This document shows, one piece after another, positions 1 through 9,561 of a stretch of 64,000 bases of DNA (positions are counted from its first letter, which is position 1; every line of letters begins with the position of its first letter). The translations under genes and the position numbers were made by a program. Below the pieces are notes generated by a model. The model did no database searches. It was not told the DNA's origin and saw only the letters and a list, made by a program, of their open reading frames with translations. This DNA is from Kluyveromyces lactis (Eukaryota > Ascomycota > Saccharomycetes > Saccharomycetales > Saccharomycetaceae): positions 186,001 through 250,000 of the forward strand of contig NC_006042.1 of assembly GCF_000002515.2 (NCBI RefSeq). The letters run 5' to 3'.

Positions 1-283
1 GTACAAGGGTACCAGATCTTCAGGTATTGGTAGACATACACAATATGGTGGTTATAAAATTAACTGGAACAGGGTGCGTACATATACCGTTCCAAAGGAT
101 TTCAATACGGATTTGAAACCACTATTATCTCATAACTTGCCAGAACTAAAACATCAATTCTCAGGGTATCAGAAAGGTTACACGGATCCAAAGCTTTACT
201 TCGACAAGTTAAAGAAGTATGTGAAGGAAGGGAAAATCCAAAGCGAAGCAAGCAATGTGGAAAGCTATGTTGAAAGAGGATGA
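1..283 (+). CDS. MRPL27: Mitochondrial ribosomal protein of the large subunit, bL41m/MRPL27 (3' part)
   Basis: Only the C-terminal ~93 codons lie in the window; the frame is open from base 2 and the 5' end is outside. The visible protein runs from YKGTRSSGIGRHTQYGGY through NWNRVRTY to a C-terminal VERG. This matches the conserved core and the ERG end of yeast MRPL27 (bL41m), a structural protein of the mitochondrial large ribosomal subunit that would act in the matrix. The GTG at 74 is an internal valine codon, not a start. In S. cerevisiae MRPL27 (YBR282W) is next to SSH1 (YBR283W); here SSH1 is also the neighbour but in convergent orientation, so one of the two has been inverted since the common ancestor. 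Confidence 0.9.
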   Translation, partial: YKGTRSSGIGRHTQYGGYKINWNRVRTYTVPKDFNTDLKPLLSHNLPELKHQFSGYQKGYTDPKLYFDKLKKYVKEGKIQSEASNVESYVERG

Positions 284-619
284 AATATAAATATTAAATA
301 AAAACGGGTTCCGGAGTTTCAAAAATTCACCCATTAATCATGTACATAGGATGTTAAAAAGTATAGATTCCAGAATTGTCTTCTAACTTAAAATATACAT
401 ACGTATTTATGTATGAATAACTGTAAAATAAAATCATTCGCTACTTTATGATCAGTATTCTACTTCCAACAACACAGTCAATTTCGCGGCTGCCTTAGGA
501 AGAAATATTGAGGTAAACAATAAAACATGTCGGTACTATGAATTTTCGATGAACTGTACATTTACATTTATATATTAGTGATTGTACACGAGATTTATAT
601 AGTAAAGTCTGTTTACAGT
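284..619. other. Convergent 3' intergenic region MRPL27/SSH1
   Basis: This AT-rich stretch separates the stop codons of MRPL27 and SSH1. It has TATATA/TACATA-type yeast polyadenylation-like sequence (for example around 395-415 and 565-605) and no open frame, tRNA or repeat that I can support. Confidence 0.5.
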
Positions 620-2266
620 TTAAGCAGCTCTACCTCCTAGCATTTGAGCGATAGAACTTTGACCGCCTGTTTGTTGGAAGTCTACGGTAACGACTTCTAG
701 AATGGCAAATGCACTGCAAACTGCAACAACAATACCGGCACCTTTACCCTTCAAGCCTAATAGTTCACCAACTGCGACCAAGACCGCCAAAGTGGCTGCA
801 CCAGTGGCAGACGCTACCGGAATGATTCTGATAAGTTCCTTAGAAGCATCTCTGTGACCAGCCAATGCAACATCTTGTTCCTTGAATTGCTTGGAAACAT
901 CACGAGATGATGAGCCAGAGATTTCTTGCCAGTTTGTGGCGAACCACACACCAGTGACAATCAAGAAAGCCGAGAATGTGACCACAGTCAATGGTTGCTT
1001 GAAAACAGCAAAGAACGAAGTTGGTGGGGTTAACAAGGACAATGGAAATCTTGCTAAATAAAAGAATTCAGTGGACTCATAACCACCCAAAACTTTGTTG
1101 ATAATGGAACCCTCTTGGTTACCACCAATCAACTGAATGATGACGAAGCCAAGTATATGAATGTAGAACAAAATGGAGTAAGAAAATAGCAAAGATAGGC
1201 CACCAGTGTACAATAATCTGATAGGGTAAACGTTGGACATTCCTCTTGCCTTGGTGGATCTGATAGACAACTCTGTTCTGATGTTTTGTAGATAACAGAC
1301 GGTACCACCAAGAACGATTACTAACAAACCAGAAGTCAAGTTTGGTAGATAATCTCTTTGGAAAGCATTGACAAGTGCGCCCAAGAAAGTCTTATGCTTA
1401 GCACGGAAACCTTGTAACAAGTTGATGACAGCACCCCTTGGTTCTCTATGGCCTTCTTGACCCACTGGAATTTGTTGAACACCGAATAAATCGTCAACTA
1501 AACCAGTAGACAGAGAAATGGCGATAATAGCCATGGCACCAGAGGCAAACCCATGCCCCTTGTCAATAACTTCGATCAACAAGGTCACAAAGAAACCGGC
1601 GCCGATCAATTGACTGTTAATCAAAAATTTAGCCATTAGAGATAAATCTTCGCCATAGTAACCTGATGCAATGAAAATGTTAGCTAAGATGGCATAACTG
1701 CCAATGGAAACAATTTTGATCAACGTTTGGAACAATTCTCTATCAGTTCTTTGGTTGAAGTTGACTTTGATCAATTTGAAACCTGCCAACAATTGCAAGA
1801 TCAATGCAGTTGCAATTGGTGGGAAAATACCAAACTCTAAAAGAGTGCGTGGTTCGGCAGCGAAAACACCACGCAAGAAGAAGATAGGGTCCTTCACATC
1901 AACAGATTCCTTAGTAATGCCTGCCAGTGGGAATTGGCCAAATAAGTAAATCAATGCAGTAGTCAAAGTAATGACAAGCTTATCATCAAATGGTAAATTG
2001 TCATATGGAAGTTCAATTTCGGGAACAAAAGCCAAGAATGGCTTTGCCAAATCAATCAAACGGACTGTAACAAAAAAATAAATATTAATTTATTTTAGAA
2101 ATGTTGTTAGTAACTGTTATAGCATACGAGAATAGTTCCTTGACTAAAATGTACCTTGCAGTACCTTCAACCGATAATTTCAGGTACCGAAAAAGAGAAT
2201 GAACCTAAAGGCAAGTTAATGGGAAATATTCCAGAGTTTAACCACATGTAACATACAACCTGCCAT
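620..2266 (-). CDS. SSH1: Ssh1, second Sec61-type protein-translocation channel subunit (spliced)
   Basis: The protein is a polytopic SecY/Sec61-alpha family member of the ER membrane. Visible landmarks are YLFGQFPLAGI, the plug/translocon region around FLRGVFAAEPRTLLEFG, the cytosolic-loop sequence YLPNLTSGLLV, and a C-terminal GGQSSIAQMLGG. Length is 484 aa after splicing, against about 490 for S. cerevisiae Ssh1, the channel of the alternative Ssh1 translocon. The long open frame has no ATG at its 5' end and begins at a TTG. A consensus intron solves this: exon 1 is 2257..2266 and exon 2 is 620..2064, giving MAGFRLIDLAKP, which aligns with S. cerevisiae MSGFRLIDIVKP. The S. cerevisiae sequence used for comparison is from memory. 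Upstream is a divergent promoter shared with MIC12. Confidence 0.93.
2065..2256 (-). other. Spliceosomal intron in SSH1
   Basis: On the minus strand the 192-nt interval starts with the yeast donor GTATGT (plus 2251-2256), holds a perfect branch site TACTAAC (plus 2106-2112) and ends in a T-rich tract with TTACAG (plus 2065-2070). The branch-to-acceptor distance is about 40 nt. Splicing joins a 10-nt exon ATGGCAGGTT to TCCGTTTG and restores an N-terminus like that of S. cerevisiae Ssh1. Confidence 0.9.
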
Positions 2267-2479
2267 TTGGTGGATAGCTGAAAATAAAATGAAAGATTAG
2301 AGCCCTTGGTAGTCTTTCAATCAGCTATAAATCTGGGTCCCGAAAGTGTACATTTGTTGAACTTACAGATATTTGTTCAATTGCAATCGTTTTTAATCTT
2401 TCCATGATATCGCCTTTCGAACAAACAATTTTTTTCATACTGGTGCTGCCTTTTCAAGGTACTCAGTCGTTTGTTACGA

Positions 2480-2512
2480 AACTCACGTGATCACCCTAAT
2501 ATCACGTGAGTT
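2480..2512. promoter_or_regulatory. Paired CACGTG inverted repeat in SSH1/MIC12 divergent promoter
   Basis: The arms AACTCACGTGAT (2480-2491) and ATCACGTGAGTT (2501-2512) are perfect 12-bp reverse complements separated by 9 nt. Each arm holds the bHLH (Cbf1/centromere DNA element I type) site TCACGTGA. The site lies 214 bp upstream of SSH1 and 304 bp upstream of MIC12, so it could serve both genes. Use by Cbf1 is inferred from the motif. Confidence 0.7.
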
Positions 2513-2815
2513 ATAGGAGGAAAGGTATCCAGTGGTTATACAGCAAATACGAAACGTTGAACGAATAACAACTGGTTAGCCTAGTAATGCTGTAAGTTTT
2601 TGGTTCAATTGAACTAGTGAATAGGCCATAGGATGTCCTATATAATCCCTGCTTCCTTTCCTGCCTTTTTCCCTCTGCAGGAAATCCAAATAATCTCTTA
2701 TATATTATTCACACCAAATAGTCAATATCACTTTCAAACAGTTGAAATTGGTAAGTATTCATTCAAAGAGACCCATTTGAAAATCTCCCAGGCTAATCAG
2801 ATCGAATTATAAGCG

Positions 2816-3100
2816 ATGTCTAAGCTTTTGAAATTGACTGGGTTTACTACACTAAGCACTTTGCTAGGTGTTTCCTATTACTATTACGTGATTGACAGGC
2901 CACTATACCAACAAACTGCGCTTCATAAGACCAACGTTCAGGTTGAGAACATCATTGACAACAAAGCGCAATTCCAATATGAGCATATGAGCCGGGATTC
3001 CCAAGCTGTTGTACAAAGGCCATTTGCTGAAACTGTTAAGGACATTTGGAACAAAGAAGTACGCAATACTGCTGACTGGCTATACTCTTGGGGAAAATGA
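2816..3100 (+). CDS. MIC12: MICOS complex subunit Mic12 (Aim5/Fmp51 family)
   Basis: This is a small 94-aa protein with one hydrophobic N-terminal segment ([19 protein letters not shown], residues ~8-27), which suits an inner-membrane anchor. Its C-terminus reads [20 protein letters not shown]. That tail and the start MSKL resemble S. cerevisiae Mic12/Aim5 (about 106 aa), a subunit of the MICOS complex that shapes crista junctions in the mitochondrial inner membrane. The order MIC12-TAE1-RGD1, all on one strand, matches YBR262C-YBR261C-YBR260C in S. cerevisiae, which strengthens the call for a fast-evolving small protein. The ATG at 2816 is the first in the frame. Confidence 0.88.
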
Positions 3101-4096
<996 letters not shown>

Positions 4097-5153
4097 GACA
4101 ACTATTTCAATAAATAGGACATCAGTAAGAGCATGTAGTATTCTACATAACAAGTTGCTATACTAATTAAAAAAGAAGACGTTCAAGAGACAGAGATTTC
4201 AGATAGGAGCGAAAGACTAAATTCGATGAATTTTTATCTTCATATAGGAAGTTATCCTTATCAGTTGAACTATGCACTGAAGGAAATGTATCATCATTAA
4301 GATATACTCTGTAACCCAAGACAAATGGAGAGAAAGTTAGACAAGATTTAACATGTCTTGTCCTGACACTACGTTGCACCATGCTCCTGCATAAATCAAA
4401 CAATGGTTATCCATTTTTGAATACAACTTGGCACAGGACAAGCCTCAAAGAGTTGAATAATTCTTCCAGCTGACAGTCGCTGTATCGACCTGGCTGACAA
4501 CCTTATTAGAAAGAGAGAGAGAACGATTATCCTCTTCCAAAAAGTAGCGATGAGATACGTATCTTTTCATTTTCGAAACATTTTTTTTTTAAGCTTTTCA
4601 GAAACAGCAGAAGAACAGTAAATTCAAACTGGTTAAATAGTAATAAGCTGGATTACAGTGGTGTTTTAGGGCATAATTTAAGAACGTCAGTGAATGCAGG
4701 CTTTTTATGGCATGAGATGCGACAGGTCGAAGCACTCCCGTAATCCTCGACCTTAATTGCAACTGAAGGAGTGGTCTGTATTATTTGTCACTGGTAATCA
4801 CGTGCTACCATCACTAACCACGAAAGCTGGCTTTGTAAATGGAGAATGTCTGTTTGGAACATGAAGACCGATATCAAAACTATAAACACATACGTGAATC
4901 AAAGTGATCCATTATTGTTTATGAAGCAAGAAAGGGATCTCTTTGATTGAGATACATATCATTCGGTCAATTATATAGCAGGTTTCAGTATCAGCACTCA
5001 ATTGCCATATTAGGTTTCTGATTTTATTTTTTTTCGGTTCATCGGAAAACGCAGGAGCGCTAAATATAAACCGTCGTTTGTTCTTTTTATTGATTAATCT
5101 AATTTATTTTAATTCAGAGGTGATAGGAACTGCATTGCTTCATTTATTCAAAT
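4097..5153. other. RGD1 upstream region
   Basis: This is a 1.06-kb gap. It holds a CACGTG site at 4799-4804 (TCACGTG from 4798), a PAC-like GCGATGAGATAC at about 4548-4559, a GA-rich stretch AAAGAGAGAGAGAACG near 4510-4525, and T-runs at about 4581-4590 and 5025-5034. A minus-strand frame of 71 codons from ATG 4382 to 4167 lies within it, but I cannot relate it to any family. No tRNA or snoRNA boxes were recognised. It is unclear why a PAC element would sit here unless a small minus-strand transcript exists. Confidence 0.4.
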
Positions 5154-7190
5154 ATGAGTGTTGACACTTCTGAGTCAGGGACAGATCCAAACCTTACTGG
5201 ATGTGTAGCGGAGCCTTCTCAATCAAATGATTTGCTTCAAAGAGAAGAAGTTAAGAAAGTTTTGTCTTCAGATATCGCCATCAATGCCCTACTATCCAGG
5301 TTGAAAGGTTCCCTTTTGACATGTGAGGAGTTCACCAAATTCATGAGAAAAAAGTACTTGTATGAGGAAGAGCATGCACAGGAAATGTCCAAAACCACCA
5401 AGCATTTCTTCCAAGAAACTGGGAATTCTGGGTTATCTCGATCCATCCATCAACTCTTGGAGTACGATAACAAACTATCGCAAGTTAAGATATCGTACGT
5501 TAGGGCATTGCAAAAAATCTATGATGAAGTAACAGCGTTACTGTTAACTGTAACGAAGACCAGAAAATCCTTAAAGGAGAAAAGTAGGAGACTTGAAAAG
5601 GATGTTTCTGATGCGATCCACACTGCCGAAAAAGCTAAATCAAGGTACATCTCTTTGTGTCAAGATTGGGAGAAATTGAGATTAACTGATCCCACTAAAA
5701 CAAAATTAACGTTAAGGGGATCGAAAACAACGAAGGAACAAGAAGAAGATCTTCAGCGTAAGATAGATAGCGCCGATCTGGAGTATAAACAGAGAGTAGA
5801 TCATTCCAATTCTTTGAGAAATACTTTTTTGAGTAAAGAACGTCCACAGATCGTGTCTGAGTTGAAAGATTTGATCTTAGAAATCGATACAGCAATGTCA
5901 ATTCAGTTGCAAAAATACACAATTTGGACAGAAAACATGATTCTAAACAGCGGGGTTTCTGTAAACCCAGTAGATGGTAACTCAAAATCTATGAGAAGTT
6001 CTGCAACCTCGATGAATAACGAATTGGATCTTTACAACTTCCTAAACAAATACAACACATCCAAATCGGGATCCATGATAAATAAGAATTTGATTCCTGT
6101 TGAATACAAAAAGCATCCATCAATGGCAAGGTCATACACATCTAGCGCAATGGGAACAAGCAGTAACTTTGGGAAAATATCTGGCCCCTCGAATTTTGTC
6201 GTAAATAACTCAAAAAACTCATTGCCAAAAAGAGTCATGTCCACTCAACATGAGTCCCCATTCAATAGTTCTTCAGCAGCTGCCGCTTTGTCATCCACAG
6301 TATCACCTTCAGCTACCACACACCCGCCAAATTCTGCTTCCAGTGGACCGTCTCAGAGCTCTGTGAATGGAAATAGCATAACATCAACATCTTCAAGACC
6401 ATTGAAATCAATGGTCGATGTTGTGCCACCCTCAGAAACAAACAAGAAAGACTTCCCAACTCTTGACCCACGCCCAAATATTCGCCAAACCAGTGTTGCA
6501 CCATCCGTTGCCACCACCGAAACTATGACAAGGCCACCATCAACAGTACAAACTATTGGGTCATTACCGCCTGGTACTGCAAAAGATTTCAAGACATTTG
6601 CAGTTCCCCTAGAGAATCTTCTGGATTACGATCAAGATCTTGTACCGGCTATTGTCCGCCAATGTATCTACGTTATTGACAAATACGGTCTAAACTTGGA
6701 GGGCATTTATCGTAAATCTGCAAACGTTCTTGATGTGTCACGACTCAAAAGTGAAATTGATAAGGACCCATCCAACGTCTTTATGATCTTACCACCGAAG
6801 AACTACACTGACTCTGATATTTATCTGGTAGGTTCTTTGTTAAAAACATTTTTTGCTAATCTCCCTGATACTCTTTTACCAAGAGAAATGACCGAAGAAA
6901 TTAAAACGTGTCTATCGATTGAAGATTCAACTACCAGAAAAAACTATATGCACGGTATCATCTATAAACTACCTGATGGTCAATATTGGACGATAAGAGC
7001 ATTGATATTCCATTTGAAACGTATTTTGGAACACGAAACTAAAAACAGAATGGGTTTAAAGGCATTGTGCATTATTTGGGGACCAACCATAATTTCACCT
7101 AATAATGAAGATTTGAATGATGTGAACTACCAAATAAGTGCGATGGAGCTCTTGTTCGATGTGGCGGATCAAGCATTTGAACCTGAGTAA
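5154..7190 (+). CDS. RGD1: RhoGAP with F-BAR domain, Rgd1
   Basis: The 678-aa protein has an N-terminal F-BAR (FCH plus coiled coil) membrane-curvature domain at residues ~35-300, a low-complexity Ser/Thr/Pro linker at ~300-480, and a C-terminal RhoGAP domain at ~480-675. The GAP arginine-finger loop is visible as [14 protein letters not shown], and the later [13 protein letters not shown] matches the RhoGAP core. S. cerevisiae Rgd1 (~666 aa) stimulates GTP hydrolysis by Rho3 and Rho4 at bud tips and the bud neck. The gene is convergent with the cullin-like gene downstream, with only 48 bp between the stops. Order and strand relative to TAE1 match S. cerevisiae YBR260C-YBR261C. Confidence 0.93.
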   Translation: MSVDTSESGTDPNLTGCVAEPSQSNDLLQREEVKKVLSSDIAINALLSRLKGSLLTCEEFTKFMRKKYLYEEEHAQEMSKTTKHFFQETGNSGLSRSIHQLLEYDNKLSQVKISYVRALQKIYDEVTALLLTVTKTRKSLKEKSRRLEKDVSDAIHTAEKAKSRYISLCQDWEKLRLTDPTKTKLTLRGSKTTKEQEEDLQRKIDSADLEYKQRVDHSNSLRNTFLSKERPQIVSELKDLILEIDTAMSIQLQKYTIWTENMILNSGVSVNPVDGNSKSMRSSATSMNNELDLYNFLNKYNTSKSGSMINKNLIPVEYKKHPSMARSYTSSAMGTSSNFGKISGPSNFVVNNSKNSLPKRVMSTQHESPFNSSSAAAALSSTVSPSATTHPPNSASSGPSQSSVNGNSITSTSSRPLKSMVDVVPPSETNKKDFPTLDPRPNIRQTSVAPSVATTETMTRPPSTVQTIGSLPPGTAKDFKTFAVPLENLLDYDQDLVPAIVRQCIYVIDKYGLNLEGIYRKSANVLDVSRLKSEIDKDPSNVFMILPPKNYTDSDIYLVGSLLKTFFANLPDTLLPREMTEEIKTCLSIEDSTTRKNYMHGIIYKLPDGQYWTIRALIFHLKRILEHETKNRMGLKALCIIWGPTIISPNNEDLNDVNYQISAMELLFDVADQAFEPE

Positions 7191-7238
7191 ATGTACTAAT
7201 AAAAAGAAATCATTTAAATATCAAAACTAAGGTAAATT

Positions 7239-9395
7239 CTATAATAAGTATTGTACGTTACCATTTTCCGATGTATAGTATTCGCCGCATCTCCCAAGCG
7301 CGTCTTTGAATTCTCCGCGGCTGATACCCGGGAAAGCAGAAGCGACATATTCAAAAAGTTTTGTCTTTGTACACTTTCTTCTTTGTTTCAACGTCCTGAT
7401 AATGCATGCACAGACAATTTCAGTGAACCATCTATTATCTGCCTTATCGTTTTCCATAATTTTTGGCGATATTTTAGGAAGATGGTACAGTGTCAATTTA
7501 CCATCATTAAGAGCTTCCTTTTTGGGTTTGTATTTAGTATTCAGATAAAAACAGTCCTCAGAATCCTTTTTAAACATGTTCATTTGTAAAAACATTTCCA
7601 TATTGCTGTCAATCTGAGGTATATTGTGCTTTGTTTCTGTCAAAGTGTTTTTTATTTGTTCAAGTGAAAGACGAGCACTGTTATTAAATAAGTGAAATAT
7701 TGATGCTTGAAGTAGGTTAACGTGAAGTATCACTATTTCAGAAGAAATTCCATGTCTAAAGGGGCTTTTCAATTCCAGAAGATTTAGCTGACACTGGAGT
7801 GACATTGTTTTGTGATCATTCCTATCTAAAACCTTGTAGTACTCCCATTGTTTATTCACCATACCATTTAATGGTTCCGGTAGTATGAGTCCTGAAATTT
7901 CGGATGAATCCAACGAGTCCGAGATGTTAGATTGTTTAAGAATGACAGGAGTTATCTTTGGAGCTCTCTTCATTCTCAATGATTCAATTAGTTCGTCGTT
8001 TAGCTGCTGGAGTTCAAGAATGTGAACTGACTTCAACAGCCCACAGCAAAGTAGCTGTTGGTCGAATCTCTCGTTTGTTTTAATCAGCTGCTCGGAACCC
8101 CCCAATGACTTTAGTACCGACCGTAGAAAATATTTTCTCTTATATATGTTCCATAGTAACTCGTCTTGTTTTGAGTCTGGCGGAAAGATGTCGTTCATAA
8201 AAATGCAGCATGATCTAACCAGATCTTTAATCCCAGAAAATTGCCCTTCCTCAGAAACCTTACACAACCATCTGTCAACTTTTTCAATATTCTTTATGTC
8301 TGCATTAAAAGTCAATGTAATCATATTCTTCATTATTGCCTTTCGATTAGAATCAAAAGATTCGCTTGACATGGAATAGGTGGAGATGAAGGACGACAAA
8401 TAGTCTTCGTCAAGCATTTTACATATAACTCGTACTACGAAGTTATCATATTCCTCACCTCGCCACGGGTAATAGGCATATATCATATCCCCTAGCTCTT
8501 CTATTATTGTTATTATCGTCATTTGATCATCCATACATCTATCGAAGAAATCCTCGAAGTATTTAAACTTCAATAAAAGAATATCCACAGTATTGATGCT
8601 TAAATTTTGACATAATATTTGATATTCGGAACAGTAGTATATGATTTGTTTTTGAAGACTGTCGACTCTTTTGAAGTGGTCAGAACTATAAGTAAAGGAG
8701 TTAATTATGCGATTAGTGGTTTCTTCAAAAAGCCCCAACACTGACGATTTATCAATTGGAATATCGTACCTGATAATGTTCTTGACCAAACTGAACTGGG
8801 ATGTTGTACGTGATTCTAACGCTTCGACTATAAACGATTCGATAGTTTGTCGTAGTTGCGAGTGCAATCGATTTGCTATTCTTGAGAAAAAGACTAACGT
8901 TGCGTAGCCTTCTAATGATCGGCAGGAGATATTTTCCAAACTATTTGGAAGGTTCCGGAGAAAAGCCTTGGTGTAATATTGCAAAGAGTTCACCTTGCCC
9001 TGTATCTTTTTGTAAGCATCTTCTAACTCACATAAGTTTGTTAACCATTCTATATTCGTGAAATCTTCCTCGTCCACCTGTTCATTTATCAATTTGCTAA
9101 GAAGTGACCAGAGATCTTCAACAAACGTGTCCTTAAAGACAGCAGCATATTGACTTGAATTACTGGAAGCCTTAGCAAGCCTCGGTACTTTACATCTAAT
9201 CAATTTTTGCAAAGTGAAATATATCTTTTCATCGTGTTTAAGGTCATCTCCTGGGATTTGATATTGTCTAAGCAGCAGTTCGAGCTCAGATAACAGAGAA
9301 TCGTACAGAACTTTTGAGCTTTTGATTCGTTCGGGAACCAATAACGGCATGTCACATTGACTGTACGTTGAGGGTGGAACCTTTATGCGATACAT
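7239..9395 (-). CDS. Cullin, probably Rtt101-like ubiquitin-ligase scaffold
   Basis: The 718-aa product shows the C-terminal half of a cullin. A cullin-homology segment is visible at ILPEPLNGMVNKQWEYY (compare cullin LPxEM...FxxFY), a winged-helix A region at LLQASIFHLFNNSARLSLEQ, and a terminal winged-helix B region at CIIRTLKQRRKCTKTKLFEYV. The last aligns with the neddylation (Rub1) site of cullins, with the acceptor lysine at about residue 670. Cullins assemble RING ubiquitin ligases. In S. cerevisiae RTT101 (YJL047C) neighbours AIM22 (YJL046W), which is only 4 kb away here, while YBR259W lies between RGD1 and SHG1. This gene, with a full C-terminus, is the better RTT101 candidate, but the assignment could be swapped with its neighbour. 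The open frame extends to a TTG at 9410; the first in-frame ATG is at 9395. Confidence 0.6.
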   Translation of the reverse strand: MYRIKVPPSTYSQCDMPLLVPERIKSSKVLYDSLLSELELLLRQYQIPGDDLKHDEKIYFTLQKLIRCKVPRLAKASSNSSQYAAVFKDTFVEDLWSLLSKLINEQVDEEDFTNIEWLTNLCELEDAYKKIQGKVNSLQYYTKAFLRNLPNSLENISCRSLEGYATLVFFSRIANRLHSQLRQTIESFIVEALESRTTSQFSLVKNIIRYDIPIDKSSVLGLFEETTNRIINSFTYSSDHFKRVDSLQKQIIYYCSEYQILCQNLSINTVDILLLKFKYFEDFFDRCMDDQMTIITIIEELGDMIYAYYPWRGEEYDNFVVRVICKMLDEDYLSSFISTYSMSSESFDSNRKAIMKNMITLTFNADIKNIEKVDRWLCKVSEEGQFSGIKDLVRSCCIFMNDIFPPDSKQDELLWNIYKRKYFLRSVLKSLGGSEQLIKTNERFDQQLLCCGLLKSVHILELQQLNDELIESLRMKRAPKITPVILKQSNISDSLDSSEISGLILPEPLNGMVNKQWEYYKVLDRNDHKTMSLQCQLNLLELKSPFRHGISSEIVILHVNLLQASIFHLFNNSARLSLEQIKNTLTETKHNIPQIDSNMEMFLQMNMFKKDSEDCFYLNTKYKPKKEALNDGKLTLYHLPKISPKIMENDKADNRWFTEIVCACIIRTLKQRRKCTKTKLFEYVASAFPGISRGEFKDALGRCGEYYTSENGNVQYLL

Positions 9396-9561
9396 ACTGT
9401 CCCATAACAATTGAAATACTAAGTGTTATATGATCCTACGTACTTGCCCAATACTATATCAAAAAGACATACGAGTCACGTGCCAGGTAAAGGAAGTACA
9501 TTGTGTTGGCTACGTAACTAGCAGCCAATGACGTAACAGTAGAAGTTTTGGTATACTGAGC
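9396..9561. promoter_or_regulatory. Short promoter between the two cullin-like genes with a CACGTG site
   Basis: The 166-bp spacer holds GTCACGTGCC (CACGTG at 9477-9482), 82 bp upstream of the downstream gene's ATG. The short distance suggests a compact promoter for the cullin at 7239-9395. Confidence 0.45.
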
